64,000 nt of DNA, from assembly GCA_965153355.1 (NCBI GenBank), contig OZ231127.1, positions 77,686,001 to 77,750,000 of the forward strand, read 5' to 3'. Numbering within the stretch: the stretch's first letter is position 1; each line of letters begins with the position of its first letter. Under the pieces are notes generated by a model. It worked only from the letters and a program-made list of their open reading frames with translations, ran no database searches and was not told the origin of the DNA. Both the position numbers and the translations under genes were made by a program. The DNA comes from Flaccisagitta enflata. Its lineage: Eukaryota > Chaetognatha > Sagittoidea > Aphragmophora. Below, piece by piece: positions 1 to 14,072 of the stretch.

Positions 1-583
1 AAACTTATACTAGACTAAAACCAGACTTAAACCAGACATAAACCAGACCAGAATCAGACATAAGCCAGACTTAAACCTGACCTAAAACAGACTTAAACCA
101 GACTTAAACCAGATTTAAACCAGACTTTAACCAGACTTAAAATGACTTAGAATTACTAAGAATGACTTGAAATGAATTGAGATGATTTGAAATAACTTTA
201 AATGGTGTAAAATGACAAAAACTTCAAAAGTCAAAAAATGACTTTGAGTGACTAAAAATGACTTAGAATGACTTAGGATGACTTAGGATGCCTTAGAATG
301 ACTTTGAATAACTTAAAATGACTTAAAATGACTTATAAGGACATAAAACAACAAAAACTTCAAAAGTAAAAAAATGACTTAAAGTGACTTAGAATGACTT
401 GGAATGACTTAGAAGGACTTAGAAGGACTTAGAATGACTTAGAATAACTTAAAATGACCTGAAATGACTTAAAATAACATAAAGCAACAAAAAAAAGCTA
501 ACGAAAGCTAAGTGTGACCGACGGACCGACCGACAGACAGACGGACAGAGTGGGTCATAGAGTCGCGTGCACGCGACTAAAAA
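1..583 (+). repeat. Family A element with expanded internal tandem repeat
   Basis: The stretch is made of degenerate 9-10-bp units such as AATGACTTA and, at the far left, AACCAGACTT. It ends in the family A signature: GTGACCGACGGACCGACC, then GGTCATAGAG and the 18-bp palindrome AGTCGCGTGCACGCGACT followed by AAAAATC. The same AAGTCATTTT units, in the opposite orientation, lie inside the family A copies at 11.85 and 61.6 kb. I infer that this is one element whose internal repeat has expanded; its left end is outside the window. No gene is visible here. Confidence 0.6.
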
Positions 584-2074
<1,491 letters not shown>

Positions 2075-2399
2075 GTTTCGTGTGTATGGTTCTATTAATA
2101 GAATTTAGCGAAACACAACCACGTTGACGTTTCTCCTGAGTAAGCTCCAACGCAAATACTACACAGCTTCTCTCCTTCTACCTTTTTACGTTTGTTTGTT
2201 TGTAAATCTATTCTTCTCTCTTTTGTTTACTTTTTTGTTTGTTTCGATCAGCCAGTCAGTCCGCACACGAAGTAAGCAAAGATTAGATACATATGATCGT
2301 ACGCCACTCAGCCACTGTAATCACTGTAATCAACCTAGCATCACCGCGAAAATCGCTCACTGTTAGTCTACCAACGTAATGACATCATCCCACCGTTGC

Positions 2400-2781
2400 T
2401 AACGAAACCGCCCCAGTGAGCACCAGTATGCGCACCATTTTGCGCACCACTTTGAGCACCACTATGTGCACCTTACTGAGCGCCACTATGCGCATCAATA
2501 TGAGCGCCACTAGGTGCGCCATTTTGAGTGCTACTTTGAGCGCCACTGCGGGTATCACTATGAGCACTATTTTGAGTGCTACTTTGAGTGCCACTATGGG
2601 TGTCACTATGAGCGCCATTTTGAGTGCTACTTTGAGCGCCACTACGGGTATCACTATGAGCGCCATGTTGAGTGCTACCTTGAGCGCCACAATGGGTATC
2701 ACTATAAGCGCCATTTTGAGTGCTACTTTGAGCGCCACTACGGGTATCACTATGAGCGCCATTTTGAGTGCTACTTTGAGC
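2400..2781 (+). repeat. 48-bp minisatellite, left part
   Basis: Tandem copies of a 48-bp unit made of GCGCCATTTTGAGTGCTAC, TTTGAGCGCCACTACGGG and TATCACTATGA. Because 48 is divisible by 3 and the unit lacks stops in several frames, long frames stay open on both strands; they encode only the repeat and resemble no known protein. The array resumes at 3,823, so it was split by the inserted element at 2,782-3,822. Confidence 0.85.
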
Positions 2782-3822
<1,041 letters not shown>

Positions 3823-3960
3823 CTTTGAGCGCCACTATGGGTATCACTATGAGCGCCATTTTGAGTGCTACTTTGAGCGCCACTACGGATATCACTATAA
3901 GCACCATTTTGAGTGCTACTTTGAGCGCCACTATGGGTATCATCTAAGTGCCACTTTAGC
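3823..3960 (+). repeat. 48-bp minisatellite, right part
   Basis: Continuation of the array at 2,400-2,781 with the same unit, about three copies, separated from it by the inserted element. Confidence 0.8.
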
Positions 3961-4379
3961 CCTTTTACAGGCACCACAACAATTCGCCGCTTTTGGTGCC
4001 ATTATCATTGCCACCATGAGAGCCTCAACTTTTACTCACCATGAAGAGGGCCCCTGAGCAACATATGTTATATATGTCTCATGTATCGATGTTGATGTTT
4101 GCGCTGTTTTTTGCGCCATTTTGAACGCCACTGACGTCGACGTTATGATCGCCAAAAAGCGATTGACCTTGGGGAGAGGCCATAATGGCACAAGCCAAGA
4201 CCGGAAGCCAACGCCTGAGCCATCAGACGCGAAAAAAAGTTGTCAGAAGCGGGAGTAAATTGCCCAATAATGACCTTGAATGTACAGTCAAGCGGCATAA
4301 TAGAGCCTCTCCGTTCAAAAGAGAAGGAGGCCTGAGTTATGAAGTGGAAGAGTTTCTGGGTAAAGACGAATTAACATAA

Positions 4380-4573
4380 CAACAAGGCCGGATACACGGC
4401 TACCCAAGTCGCGTGCGGATGGGCAGGGGCAGTGATGAAACAGACCAGTAAGGCAGTTGGGCACAAGCTGTAACCCTAAAACCGCCCGTAATCGCCAAAA
4501 AAGCAAAGTGTTACCGACGGACGGACTGACTCACAGAGGGGGTTGTAGAGTCGCGTGCACGCGACTAAAAATC
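4380..4573 (+). mobile_element. Family A element, near full length
   Basis: It starts AACAAGGCCGGATACACGG, continues CAAGTCGCGTGCGGATGGGC and GGGGCAGTGATG, has a second arm around GGCAGTTGGGCACAAGCTG, then a CGGACGGACTGAC block, TTGTAGAG, and ends with the hairpin AGTCGCGTGCACGCGACT plus AAAAATC. No coding frame. Copies occur on both strands across the window. The class is undetermined: a short non-autonomous element with a terminal hairpin. Confidence 0.7.
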
Positions 4574-4699
4574 ACTATCACTCCCAGCTCTATTCTCATT
4601 ACACCATATATAATTAGTTATGGACTACTGGTTTGGAACACAAACAGAAGAATCATCGGACGGACAAAACTATTCATATTATATAGTATAGAAATCCTG

Positions 4700-4925
4700 A
4701 TACTCGATTGAATAAAGCCCAACACCGCAAAAGTCGCAAACGGCTGGGCAGGGGCTGTACCAAAGATCTACAGCGCAACAGTACTTCACACTTTCACACC
4801 TTAAGATGACCTATAGCACTACAAAAAAGACCATGATTCAATTACAGGCAATTACTAACGGTCGAACCGACAGATCGACACAGCAATGTAAAGAGTCGCC
4901 TTTCCGCGACAAAAGACATGATATT
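4700..4925 (+). mobile_element. Diverged family A copy
   Basis: Contains AACACCGCAAAAGTCGCAAA, CGGCTGGGCAGGGGCTGTA, then an ACCGACAGATCGACA block and a terminal imperfect hairpin AGTCGCCTTTCCGCGAC followed by AAAAG. This order matches the neighbouring full copy. Confidence 0.5.
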
Positions 4926-5472
4926 TCGACTAAAAAAATGAATCGGGAGTAATGTGCGGGTTAACACGTGGAAATAAAGGAACAATAACGAAAGTCAGAG
5001 CTGCGGAAAAAGAAACAAACCTCGAAATATCTTAGTCTTAGCTTAAGGAAGCCAGAAAATCATCGACCTCGAAAAAAGGAGGTCAATCATAAGACGGGGA
5101 AACACTTTTTAACGATGTTACCCACATATATTCAATAATGCAATAAAAGGAGGCGCTTGTTTTACTTCCCTGAATTCGTTTCTTTTTTTGAGTGAATAAT
5201 GTTACTGATCGGTTGAAAATGTGACAGACACGTGAACAAACATATTCTTGTAGAGATATTCATTTAAATGCACAAAAATCTCGAATCCTATCATGTGATA
5301 TAATTATGCCATTTGAGTCAAATAAAAGCTAAAACAATTTTCTTTCTGATATTGATGAAATGTATTGATTCAATAATATTGAATTTGAATAAAAACAATT
5401 TCTTGGTTTACCCCCCTACATGTAGTTATGAAAATGGAATGTAGACTACCAGTTAAAGGATAACAAAGTGAC
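4926..5472. other. No feature recognised
   Basis: AT-rich sequence without a convincing exon, tandem array or inverted repeat that I could see. Confidence 0.4.
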
Positions 5473-5520
5473 ATGAAATCGACATATTCGGTGTCAGCGA
5501 CGGCAACTTTGTCGGTGTCG

Positions 5521-5562
<42 letters not shown>

Positions 5563-5720
5563 GAGTTGACAGTGATCAGCGTGTCGGCAGCGTCGGCAGC
5601 TGACGACCGCCGACTTTGCAACGAATCGGAGATCCAAAGACGACTAAAGCCTTTTTCTCACATCATCCAAATCAAAGCACACGAAACACAAAATGGACAA
5701 CATCGCTTTACTTTACCACG
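5473..5720 (+). CDS. Candidate exon with poly-alanine run
   Basis: From the ATG at 5,473 the frame stays open for 83 codons up to a strong donor, CCACG|GTAAGT. It encodes a Thr/Ser/Val-rich start, a run of Ala from a GCG repeat at 5,521-5,556, then a more ordinary segment containing RRLCNESEIQRRLKPFSH. The GC-rich, in-frame GCG tract and the GTAAGT donor argue for an exon, followed by an intron that opens with the long (GT)n. No homologue is recognised and no matching downstream exon was found. It could equally be a chance frame over a GCG microsatellite. Confidence 0.3.
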
Positions 5721-5747
5721 GTAAGTCCGTCTGTGTTTGAGTGTGTT

Positions 5748-5985
<238 letters not shown>

Positions 5986-6155
5986 CAGTAGTCGCCTTCT
6001 TGTTTTTCTGCGCATTTTCTACTTGGTTAGCTGAAGCTTATTGAATCTGGCTCGTCAACGCCAGTTTGTAGTTTAATCACATTAATTACATTATTCACGG
6101 CACATTTCGGCTCCGCACGGCTTCCCTCTCACCATTAAGCGCCAGCCGAGTGTAG

Positions 6156-6340
<185 letters not shown>

Positions 6341-6430
6341 CATGATCACTATCAAGTGTGATCAGTGATGGAACAGGTCCGGATACACAGAAAACTTGGT
6401 CGCGAACGGTTGGGAAGGTGCGGAATACCT

Positions 6431-7039
6431 CAAAAGCGACTTTGTGATGGCCCAACGGATAGCCAGATGGAATTGAAAGTTAGCCTCACTTCGAATAATG
6501 CTACCATCTTAAAGGCCAAGTCATTTTTTTGTAGTGTTTCTTTGGAGAAGCTGTTTTTGTCAGCCAGCCATTTTCAAAGTAATTGACTTAGTGTGATTGA
6601 TCTCAGATAAAAGATCATTGTTCATACACCTAAAAATCTATGAATTGTTTTTCAATGAAGGCCGATTACAAGGTTCTAGTTCAATTTGTTAGGCAACGGC
6701 ACACTGAAAAAGAAACAAAAATGACTCAAATGATTAGACATAGACTAAAAACAGAGATCTATTAAATCTTTTCCAACAATAAAGCACTCAATACTGAAAT
6801 TTGGCATGACACAATGGTAGCATATCAAAAAAATTGGAATCATACACTGATAATTTGAAAACTTTTTACCCTGACGCCTTCATGCCATAAAGGTTTACAA
6901 TAAGTCTATCCGATTTAAAGACCCTGTACTCTTGTACAAGCAGTTCAAATGCCTAAAATCATTAGCGAAGCGTGAACAACACCCTCTACTTGCATTAACT
7001 TAGTCTTGCAACGATGTTTTAGTCAATAATCCTGTCAAA
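6431..7039. other. No feature recognised
   Basis: AT-rich sequence left of the 85-bp satellite. I see no exon, RNA gene or repeat in it. Confidence 0.4.
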
Positions 7040-9258
7040 AACAGAACCTTGTCCAGTCCTGACTTTCCCGATGGACATGTCAGAAGTGTTAAGAAGCTGA
7101 GAGCAGCACGGCTTTCCATTCCTGGTCAATGTCTTGTCTATTCCTGACTTTTCCATTGGACATGTCAAATGTGTTAGGAAGCTGAAAACAGCACGGCTCT
7201 CCATTCCTGATCAATGTCTTGTCTATTCCTGACTTTTCCATTGGACATGTCAAATGTGTTAAGAAGCTGAAAGCAGCACGGCTCTCCATTACTGATCAAT
7301 GTCTTGTCTATTCCTGACTTTTCCATTGGACATGTCAAATGTGTTAGGAAGCTGAAAGCAGCACGGCTCTCCATTCTTGATCAATGTCTTGTCTATTCCT
7401 GACTTTTCCATTGGACATGTCAAATGTGTTAAGAAGCTGAAAACAGCACGGCTCTCCATTCCTGATCAATGTCTTGTCTATTCCTGACTTTTCCATTGGA
7501 CATGTCAAATGTGTTAAGAAGCTGAAAACAGCACGGCTCTCCATTCCTGATCAATGTCTTGTCCAGTCTTGACTTTTCTGATGGACATGTCAGATGTGTT
7601 AAGAAGCTGAAAGCAGCACAGCTCTCCATTCCTGATCAATGTCTTGTCCAGTCCTGACTTTTCCGATGGACATGTCAGAAGTGTTAAGAAGCTGAAAGCA
7701 GGACAGCAACCCATTCCTGATCAATGTCTTGTCCAGTCCTGACTTTTCCATTGGACATGTCAGATGTGTTAAGAAGCTGAAAGCAGCACAGCTCTCTATT
7801 GCTGGTCAATGTCTTGTCCAGTCCTGACTTTTCCGATGGACATGTCAGATGTGTTAAGAAGCTGAAAGCAGCACGGCTCTCCATTCCTGATCGATGTCTT
7901 GTCCAGTCTTCACTTTTCTGATGAACATGTCAGATGTATTAAGAAGCTGAAAGCAGTACGGCTCTCCATTCCCGATCAATGTCTTGTCCAGTCTTGACTT
8001 TTCTGATGAACATGTCAGATGTATTAAGAAGCTGAAAGCAGTACGGCTCTCCATTCCTGATCAATGTCTTGTCCAGTCTTGACTTTTCTGATGAACATGT
8101 CAGATGTATTAAGAAGCTGAAAGCAGTACGGCTCTCCATTCCTGATCAATGTCTTGTCCAGTCTTGACTTTTCTGATGAACATGTCAGATGTGTTAAGAA
8201 GCTGAAAGCAGCACGGCTCTCCATTCCTGATCAATGTCTTGTCCAGTCTTGACTTTTCTGATGAACATGTCAGATGTGTTAAGAAGCTGAAAGCAGTACG
8301 GCTCTCCATTCCTGATCAATGTCTTGTCTAGTCCTGACTTTTCTGATGGACATGTTGGATGTGTTAAGAAGCTGAAAGCAGCACGGCTCTCCATTCTTGA
8401 TCAATGTCTTGTCTATTCCTGACTTTTCCATTGGACATGTCAAATGTGTTAGGAAGCTGAAAACAGCACGGCTCTCCATTCCTGATCAATGTCTTGTCTA
8501 TTCCTGACTTTTCCATTGGACATGTCAAATGTGTTAAGAAGCTGAAAGCAGCACGGCTCTCCATTACTGATCAATGTCTTGTCTATTCCTGACTTTTCCA
8601 TTGGACATGTCAAATGTGTTAAGAAGCTGAAAGCAGCACGGCTCTCCATTACTGATCAATGTCTTGTCTATTCCTGACTTTTCCATTGGACATGTCAGAT
8701 GTGTTAAGAAGCTGAAAGCAGCACAGCTCTCCATTCCTGATCAATGTCTTGTCTATTCCTGACTTTTCCATTGGACATGTCAAATGTGTTAGGAAGCTGA
8801 AAACAGCACGGCTCTCCATTCCTGATCAATGTCTTGTCTATTCCTGACTTTTCCATTGGACATGTCAAATGTGTTAAGAAGCTGAAAGCAGTACGGCTCT
8901 CCATTCCTGATCAATGTCTTGTCTAGTCCTGACTTTTCCGATGGACATGTTGGATGTGTTAAGAAGCTGAAAGCAGTACGGCTCTCCATTCCTGATCAAT
9001 GTCTTGTCCAGTCCTGACTTCTGCAATGGACATGTCAAATGTGTTAGGAAGCTGAAAGCAGCACGGCTCTCCATTCTTGATCAATGTCTTGTCTATTCCT
9101 GACTTTTCCATTGGACATGTCAAATGTGTTAAGAAGCTGAAAGCAGCATGGCTCTCCATTCCTGGTCAATGTCTTGTCTATTCCTGACTTTTCCATTGGA
9201 CATGTCAAATGTGTTAAGAAGCTGAAAGCAGCACAGCTCTCCATTCCTGATCAATGTT
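7040..9258 (+). repeat. 85-bp satellite array, about 26 copies
   Basis: Head-to-tail 85-bp units, each containing GATCAATGTCTTGTC, GACTTTTC, GGACATGTCA, GTGTTAAGAAGCTGAAA and CAGCACGGCTCTCCATT. Two sequence types alternate in blocks: one with CTATTCCTGACTTTTCCATT and CAAATG (for example 7,135-7,550 and 8,400-8,890), another with CCAGTCTTGACTTTTCTGAT and CAGATG (about 7,905-8,285). Because 85 is not a multiple of 3, the 66-residue minus-strand frames that recur every 85 bp are not genes. The array ends abruptly at GATCAATGTTTAAGATTTTA. Confidence 0.95.
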
Positions 9259-9889
9259 TAAGATTTTAAGATTTTACGTTGATGCGCTTGTAAAATGATT
9301 TTAAGATTTTGTGATTGTTAGATTTCAAAGATTTTACGTTGATGATCTTTACAGGTCGATCTTAATTTGGGTTTGACTAAATGAGATTTGATTAAATTTC
9401 TTAAGTTTTAATGTCAGTTGAAGGGAAGTTTTGCCTAACTGTCGCCTATGCATAGGAGAAATCTCAGAACACTCTTTGCTTAGGTGAAGCTCATATTGTC
9501 TTAGCTTTACCAGGATTAGATTTTTTCTTTCAAAATCATTTTTTTATTCTTTCTAACTGAGAAAATATTGTCACGCCTTAGGCTAAAAAGAGAAAAAAAT
9601 GTTCTACTGGAATTCTTTTGGATACCCCATTCAAGCAAGTATTTCAAGTATTCCAGAGCCAGGACTGGATATATAAAAAAGTAAATAAAGCAATTAAAGA
9701 AGTGAGGTTCATTTTTTCAGATGCTTTTGCTAACTGTTAAGTAAATTACGGGTGATCCTACTTCGGGAACTTCGCGTTTCTTTTTACGGAAGAACCCTTT
9801 TCCATGGTCAAGCAATATCCCCAAGAAATAACTGTGAAATGGAGTTGTCAGTAAGAGGACATGTAGCGTTGAAGAAATGACAAGTGCTT
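9259..9889. other. No feature recognised
   Basis: Sequence between the satellite and the purine tract. The first 100 bp contain short AAGATTTTA/GTTGATG repeats; no exon is apparent. Confidence 0.4.
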
Positions 9890-10205
9890 AAGAACGACAG
9901 AAAGAAGCAGAAAAAGAAGATGAAAAAGAAGAAAAAGAAATGAAAAAGAAGAAAAAGAAAGAGGACAAGAAGAAGAAGAAAGAAGAAAATAAGAAAAGGT
10001 AAGAGAAAAAGAAAAAGAAAAAGAAAATGAAAAAGAAAAAGAAAAAGAAAAAGAAAAAGAAAAAGAAAAAAGGAATAGAAAATGGAACAGGAAATAAAGG
10101 AAAAGAAAAAGGAAAAAAAAAGAAGGAAAGGGAAAAGGAAAAGGGAAAAGGACAAGAAGAACAAAAACATCAAGAGGGGGGAATGGGGAAAAGGGGAAAA
10201 GAAAC
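9890..10205 (+). repeat. Purine-only tract (AAG/AAAAG/GGA-rich)
   Basis: About 300 bp that is almost entirely A and G on the plus strand, with AAGAAAA repeats grading into GGAAAAGGG. Lys/Glu-rich plus frames and Phe/Leu-rich minus frames are compositional. Such mirror-symmetric homopurine tracts can form triplex DNA, which is general knowledge and not tested here. Confidence 0.85.
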
Positions 10206-10294
10206 TTAAGGTGAAATGAATAGCAGATGAAGAAGGCAGTGTCAGACTGTCAGTGCAGTAAATGGCCAAGGTAATTCCTGGTAGCCCAATAACC

Positions 10295-10502
10295 TTTTCC
10301 TATGTAAGACTAAAAGACTAAAAGACTAAAAGAATAAATGTAAATTGTTTTAGAATCACTTTTAATGACTGAAAATGACTTTAAAAAGACTTAAAATGAC
10401 GTAAAACGTCGAAACAAAGCTAAGCGTGATGGACGGACAGACTGACCGACCGGCCGACGGACAGAGCAGGTCATAGAGTTGCGTGCACGCGACTAAAAAT
10501 CA
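10295..10502 (+). mobile_element. Family A element
   Basis: Begins with four GACTAAAA repeats, then AATGACT-type internal units, CTAAGCGTGATGGACGGAC, an ACCGACCGGCCGACGGAC block, GGTCATAGAG, a near-palindromic hairpin GTTGCGTGCACGCGACT and AAAAATC. It has the same order as the copy on the opposite strand at 61.6 kb. Confidence 0.65.
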
Positions 10503-10625
10503 TGGATCAGGTGTTACCTTCTCTAAAGTTACAGCCTTGGGTTCAAATGCAAGGATCTGAAGAGAAGAAGACACAATTGACATCAATTGAGTATTAAAAG
10601 CTTTCTCCACAAGAAGACTGAAAAC

Positions 10626-10631
<6 letters not shown>

Positions 10632-10682
<51 letters not shown>

Positions 10683-10759
10683 GAATATGCTGGCATCTGC
10701 TTCTGGCTACCTGATATTGACTCTTACTAAAGCCTAAAAGAGATATATATATATCTATA

Positions 10760-10802
<43 letters not shown>

Positions 10803-10819
10803 CTCTCTATATATATCTA

Positions 10820-10892
<73 letters not shown>
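10632..10892. repeat. (GA)n, (AT)n and (CT)n microsatellite cluster
   Basis: A GA tract at 10,632-10,680, an AT/ATCT compound tract at 10,742-10,825, and a CT tract to 10,892. Confidence 0.95.
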
Positions 10893-10895
<3 letters not shown>

Positions 10896-11043
10896 CCTCC
10901 TTTTCTTTTCTCTCTATTTTCTCGTTTCGTGACCGAAATTGCATTTGCATCCAATTTAACAGGTCTTATTCCGACACTCTTGGTATCTAAATTTTTGTTT
11001 CAACCATCTTCCTCTCCTATCTTCTCTCTCTTTGCATTTCGTT

Positions 11044-11046
<3 letters not shown>

Positions 11047-11134
<88 letters not shown>
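11047..11134. repeat. (CT)n microsatellite
   Basis: About 88 bp of CT. Confidence 0.95.
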
Positions 11135-11136
<2 letters not shown>

Positions 11137-11254
11137 TTCCTCTTAGAACATCACTTGTTGCGCCTTTCCATCTTTTTTTGGCCATTACTGTGTTTGAGTT
11201 GGTTGCCTGGTGCCGACTTCTTTCTCCTCCCCCTTTTCCTCAAATGGACACACC

Positions 11255-11420
11255 CACCTTCTCCAACACCCCACGACCACCACGTCCCTCACCACGACCA
11301 CCATCCTCACCACCACCACCCTTACCACCACCACCACCTCCAACACAAACCGACACATCCACCACCCCCACCACCTCCCTTTCCTCCTTCACAGCCATTT
11401 CCTCCTGCTCCTGCTAAAAC
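11255..11420 (+). repeat. CCA-rich low-complexity tract
   Basis: Irregular CCA/ACC triplets. Three plus frames stay open (Pro-rich, Thr-rich and His-rich), so openness is not evidence of coding. A Pro-rich coding exon cannot be excluded, but no acceptor/donor pair with a consistent phase is visible. Confidence 0.6.
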
Positions 11421-11850
11421 CACCACTTTCCTCTCCTCCTCCTCAGCCACCTCTTCCTCCATGTTGATATAAGAGAGAAAAAGGATCTCTTCTCTCAGAA
11501 GATTTTTTTGGAAGAGGGGAGGAACTTGTGAACTACTGATGCCTAAAATAATAGCGCCACTCTCTGAGGGAGAAAATCAATAAATTCCATTTAGAAGTTG
11601 GGGGAAAAACAAGATTCCTGTTCGTGGAGGCTTCGTGTGGCTCATTATGGGTTGGACAGATATTGTAGTCGCCGTGAGTTTACTTTTCTTATTTTCTTAT
11701 TACTTTTTCCCCGTTTCGCATCATTTTTCATTTCTGCCATTTCTTCTCCTTCGCAGAATTCATTTTCTGGGTGTTCTGTTTTCGTCATTTTTTCTTCCTT
11801 TTTGACTTTCCCCTGAGTCCTGTTCTCTACTTGTGGCTCCTGTATTTTCA

Positions 11851-12050
11851 GTCGCGTGCACGCGACTCTACACCCCGCTTTGTCGGTCGGTCGGCCTGTC
11901 GGTCACACTTTACTTTTTTTATCAATTTTATTTCTTTAGGTCATTTTAGGTCATATAAGAGTGTACTAAGTCATTCAAAGTCATTCGAAGTTATTCTAAG
12001 TGTAAGTCTCGCACGCGACTTACAGGTGTTGGCCTTGTTTTTCTTCTTCT
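11851..12050 (-). mobile_element. Family A element, reverse orientation
   Basis: On the plus strand it opens with the hairpin AGTCGCGTGCACGCGACT, then CTACACCCCGCTTTGTCGG and a GTCGGTC block. AGGTCATTTTAGGTCAT-type internal repeats follow, and it closes with TCGCACGCGACTTACAGG and TGTTGGCCTTGTT. The AGGCCAACA-type end corresponds to the AACAAGGCC start of the forward copies. Confidence 0.75.
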
Positions 12051-12827
12051 TGTTTTGGTAGGAAGTTTCCTTGAAAAAAAATCCCTCGGGGCTTAAGTTT
12101 GATGAAAAGCAAGGACGGCTTACAACTTTATAGTTTGAGTCGTGTTCATTCGAGTAGCTAGTAACTGGTAAATAGTAAACAGTAAATAGTTGATAGTAGT
12201 AAGTAGTAACTAGTCAGTAAGGGCTCACAGTACTCTCTACCACATTTTTCAAACCATATGAATATCTTGTTTTTCATGCTGATTGTTCAGCATATTTTAC
12301 CATGAGGGAGATCAGATCAACACACTTACAGAATTCTTACCACAAATTTCGTGCAAGTGGCGCCTGTAGCAACGAGATCTGTGCGATGAACAGATCAACA
12401 GACCGACAGAATTCTTACCTATAACAAATGCCGCACAAATGGCGCCTATAGCAGCGAGACATGTTGCTAACCGACGACGAAAAGGCTTAGGTCATGAGAC
12501 TGGAGAGCAACGGAATTTGGATGCTTTTTTGACATTCAAGTGAGGATGGCAGAGGCAGTAGGACTTCCCAGGCACTCGGGGAAGAACCCGCCAGTCAAAA
12601 GGTCGAGAAAAAACATCTTGAATAAACCACCTAAAACGCAATAGGCATTTTTAGTCAGTTTGTCCGTATTGAGTCAAAATGTGTGAAAAACGCCACTGCT
12701 TCCTTCCCTCTTCCCCCCCCCCCCCCCCACACCTCCCGGTCCGTGACGACTTTGTAACCCCGCGTTTTTTGTTCCTATTTTTGATTGCGTGTATGTGTTA
12801 GTGTGATTGAGTGATTGAGTGATTTAG
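12051..12827. other. Gene-less stretch with short direct repeats
   Basis: GTAACTAGTCAGTAAGGGCTC at about 12,206 resembles 1,792-1,812. Around 12,290-12,470 a motif of about 100 bp (CAGATCAACA, CAGAATTCTTACC, GGCGCCTGTAGC) occurs twice in tandem. A C-only run lies at about 12,713-12,728. No exon is supported. Confidence 0.4.
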
Positions 12828-13470
12828 TGCTTGCACCGTACTCCCTAGCTGTGGTAGGTAGGAAAAAATGACTCAGCATAGTGACCTATTCTGGGTTGTT
12901 GCTTACCTGTAGGTGCATCTCACCATACCTGAAACTAAAAGTTCTGTTGGGATTTTTTTGAAAAATATACAAAAAACACAATTTTTTTTACAATTTGTGC
13001 CATAAATCTTTGTGATCAATTTGTAGATAATTTTCGAGTTCAGAACTGAATTCAGATGATGTTTTCTGTTTCGTTTGATATGTCACACTATATATTTTTA
13101 AAGAAGACTAAAAAGTTCATTTTATCTTTAAAATACTTAAAATGATATTTATCATTATAGTATTATATTCAAAAAATGAACTATCTTTCTTTCTTTGAAA
13201 GTATATAGTGTGACATATCAAACGAAACAGAAAACATCATCTAAATTCAATTCTGAACTCAAAAATTATCTAAAAATTAATCGCAGCGATTTATGGCACA
13301 AATTGTATAAAAAATTGTATTTTTTGTATATTTTTCAAAAAAATCCCAACAGAATTTTTAGTTTCATGTATGGTGAGATGCACCTACATGTAAGCAACAA
13401 CCTAGAATAGGTCACTATGCTGAGTCATTTTTTCCTACCTATCACAGCTAGGGAACACGGTGCTTGAGCA
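12828..13470. mobile_element. Foldback MITE
   Basis: Long terminal inverted repeats. The left arm has CTCCCTAGCTGTGGTAGGTA, AATGACTCAGCATAGTGACC and GGTGCATCTCACCATAC; the right arm has their reverse complements in mirror order. The arms pair for roughly 250-300 bp each, leaving a short centre rich in A/T. No coding sequence. Superfamily undetermined. Confidence 0.8.
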
Positions 13471-13678
13471 TTGAGCTCGAGGGGTTTGAGGCCAAAAATA
13501 AGTGATATGTTATCAAATCAAATGACAATGATTGAGGACTGTTGTATATACGCTCTTCTATATTTTTTTTTGTTTGGCCCCGTTACCAAAATGAGGATTC
13601 TTGTCTTAGTCATTTGTGCCAGATAGTCATCGTTACGAACTGAACTGAAGGTCATTGTACCACACGACCACACGGATA

Positions 13679-14072
13679 AAAAAAGACGCACTTCCAAATG
13701 GCTAATTTTGCCTTTGAATCTTTACAAAACTCATTGAAATCTTAAGGCCATTTGAAAGCCCTTTTAAAGTACTTTCATTTGGCTCCAATTGGGTATTTCT
13801 ATCTCTTTTCGTTTAGAAATGGCATTTGTTTGAGTAAAAACTTAGCCCATTCCAGTTTCACAATCCCTATGTAAAATTGCATTTTTGCAAATTAATGCTT
13901 CTCTTTTCAGGGCTCTAGATTCTAAGCCGTTTGAGATACAGACCTGAGATAAGTCTAGATTGAAAGATTTTTTAAAAGATTTTCTAAAAATCTTTTAAAA
14001 TGTTTTAATTGAAAATTGTTCAAATCGTTTTTTGTATCTGTTTTATGAATAGATAAGCAGGTGCGTCTTTTT
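13679..14072. mobile_element. MITE with AAAAAAGACGCAC ends and TA duplication
   Basis: The left end AAAAAAGACGCAC and right end GTGCGTCTTTTT are inverted repeats bordered by TA on both sides (13,677-13,678 and 14,073-14,074), as for Tc1/mariner-type insertions. A relative with the same ends and partly matching interior (CAAATGAAAG, GTTTGGAAATGGC in complement) is at 39,617-40,003. A family A hairpin abuts the right end. Confidence 0.65.

Noticed and set aside
7019-9244. Some two dozen overlapping 66-residue minus-strand frames, one starting every 85 bp
   Set aside because: They are the same 85-bp satellite read repeatedly; the unit is not a multiple of three and the frames overlap, so they are not genes.
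11032-11472. Pro/His/Thr-rich frames over the CCA tract as a proline-rich protein
   Set aside because: All three plus frames are open because of the triplet repeat, and the first part of each is (CT)n translation.
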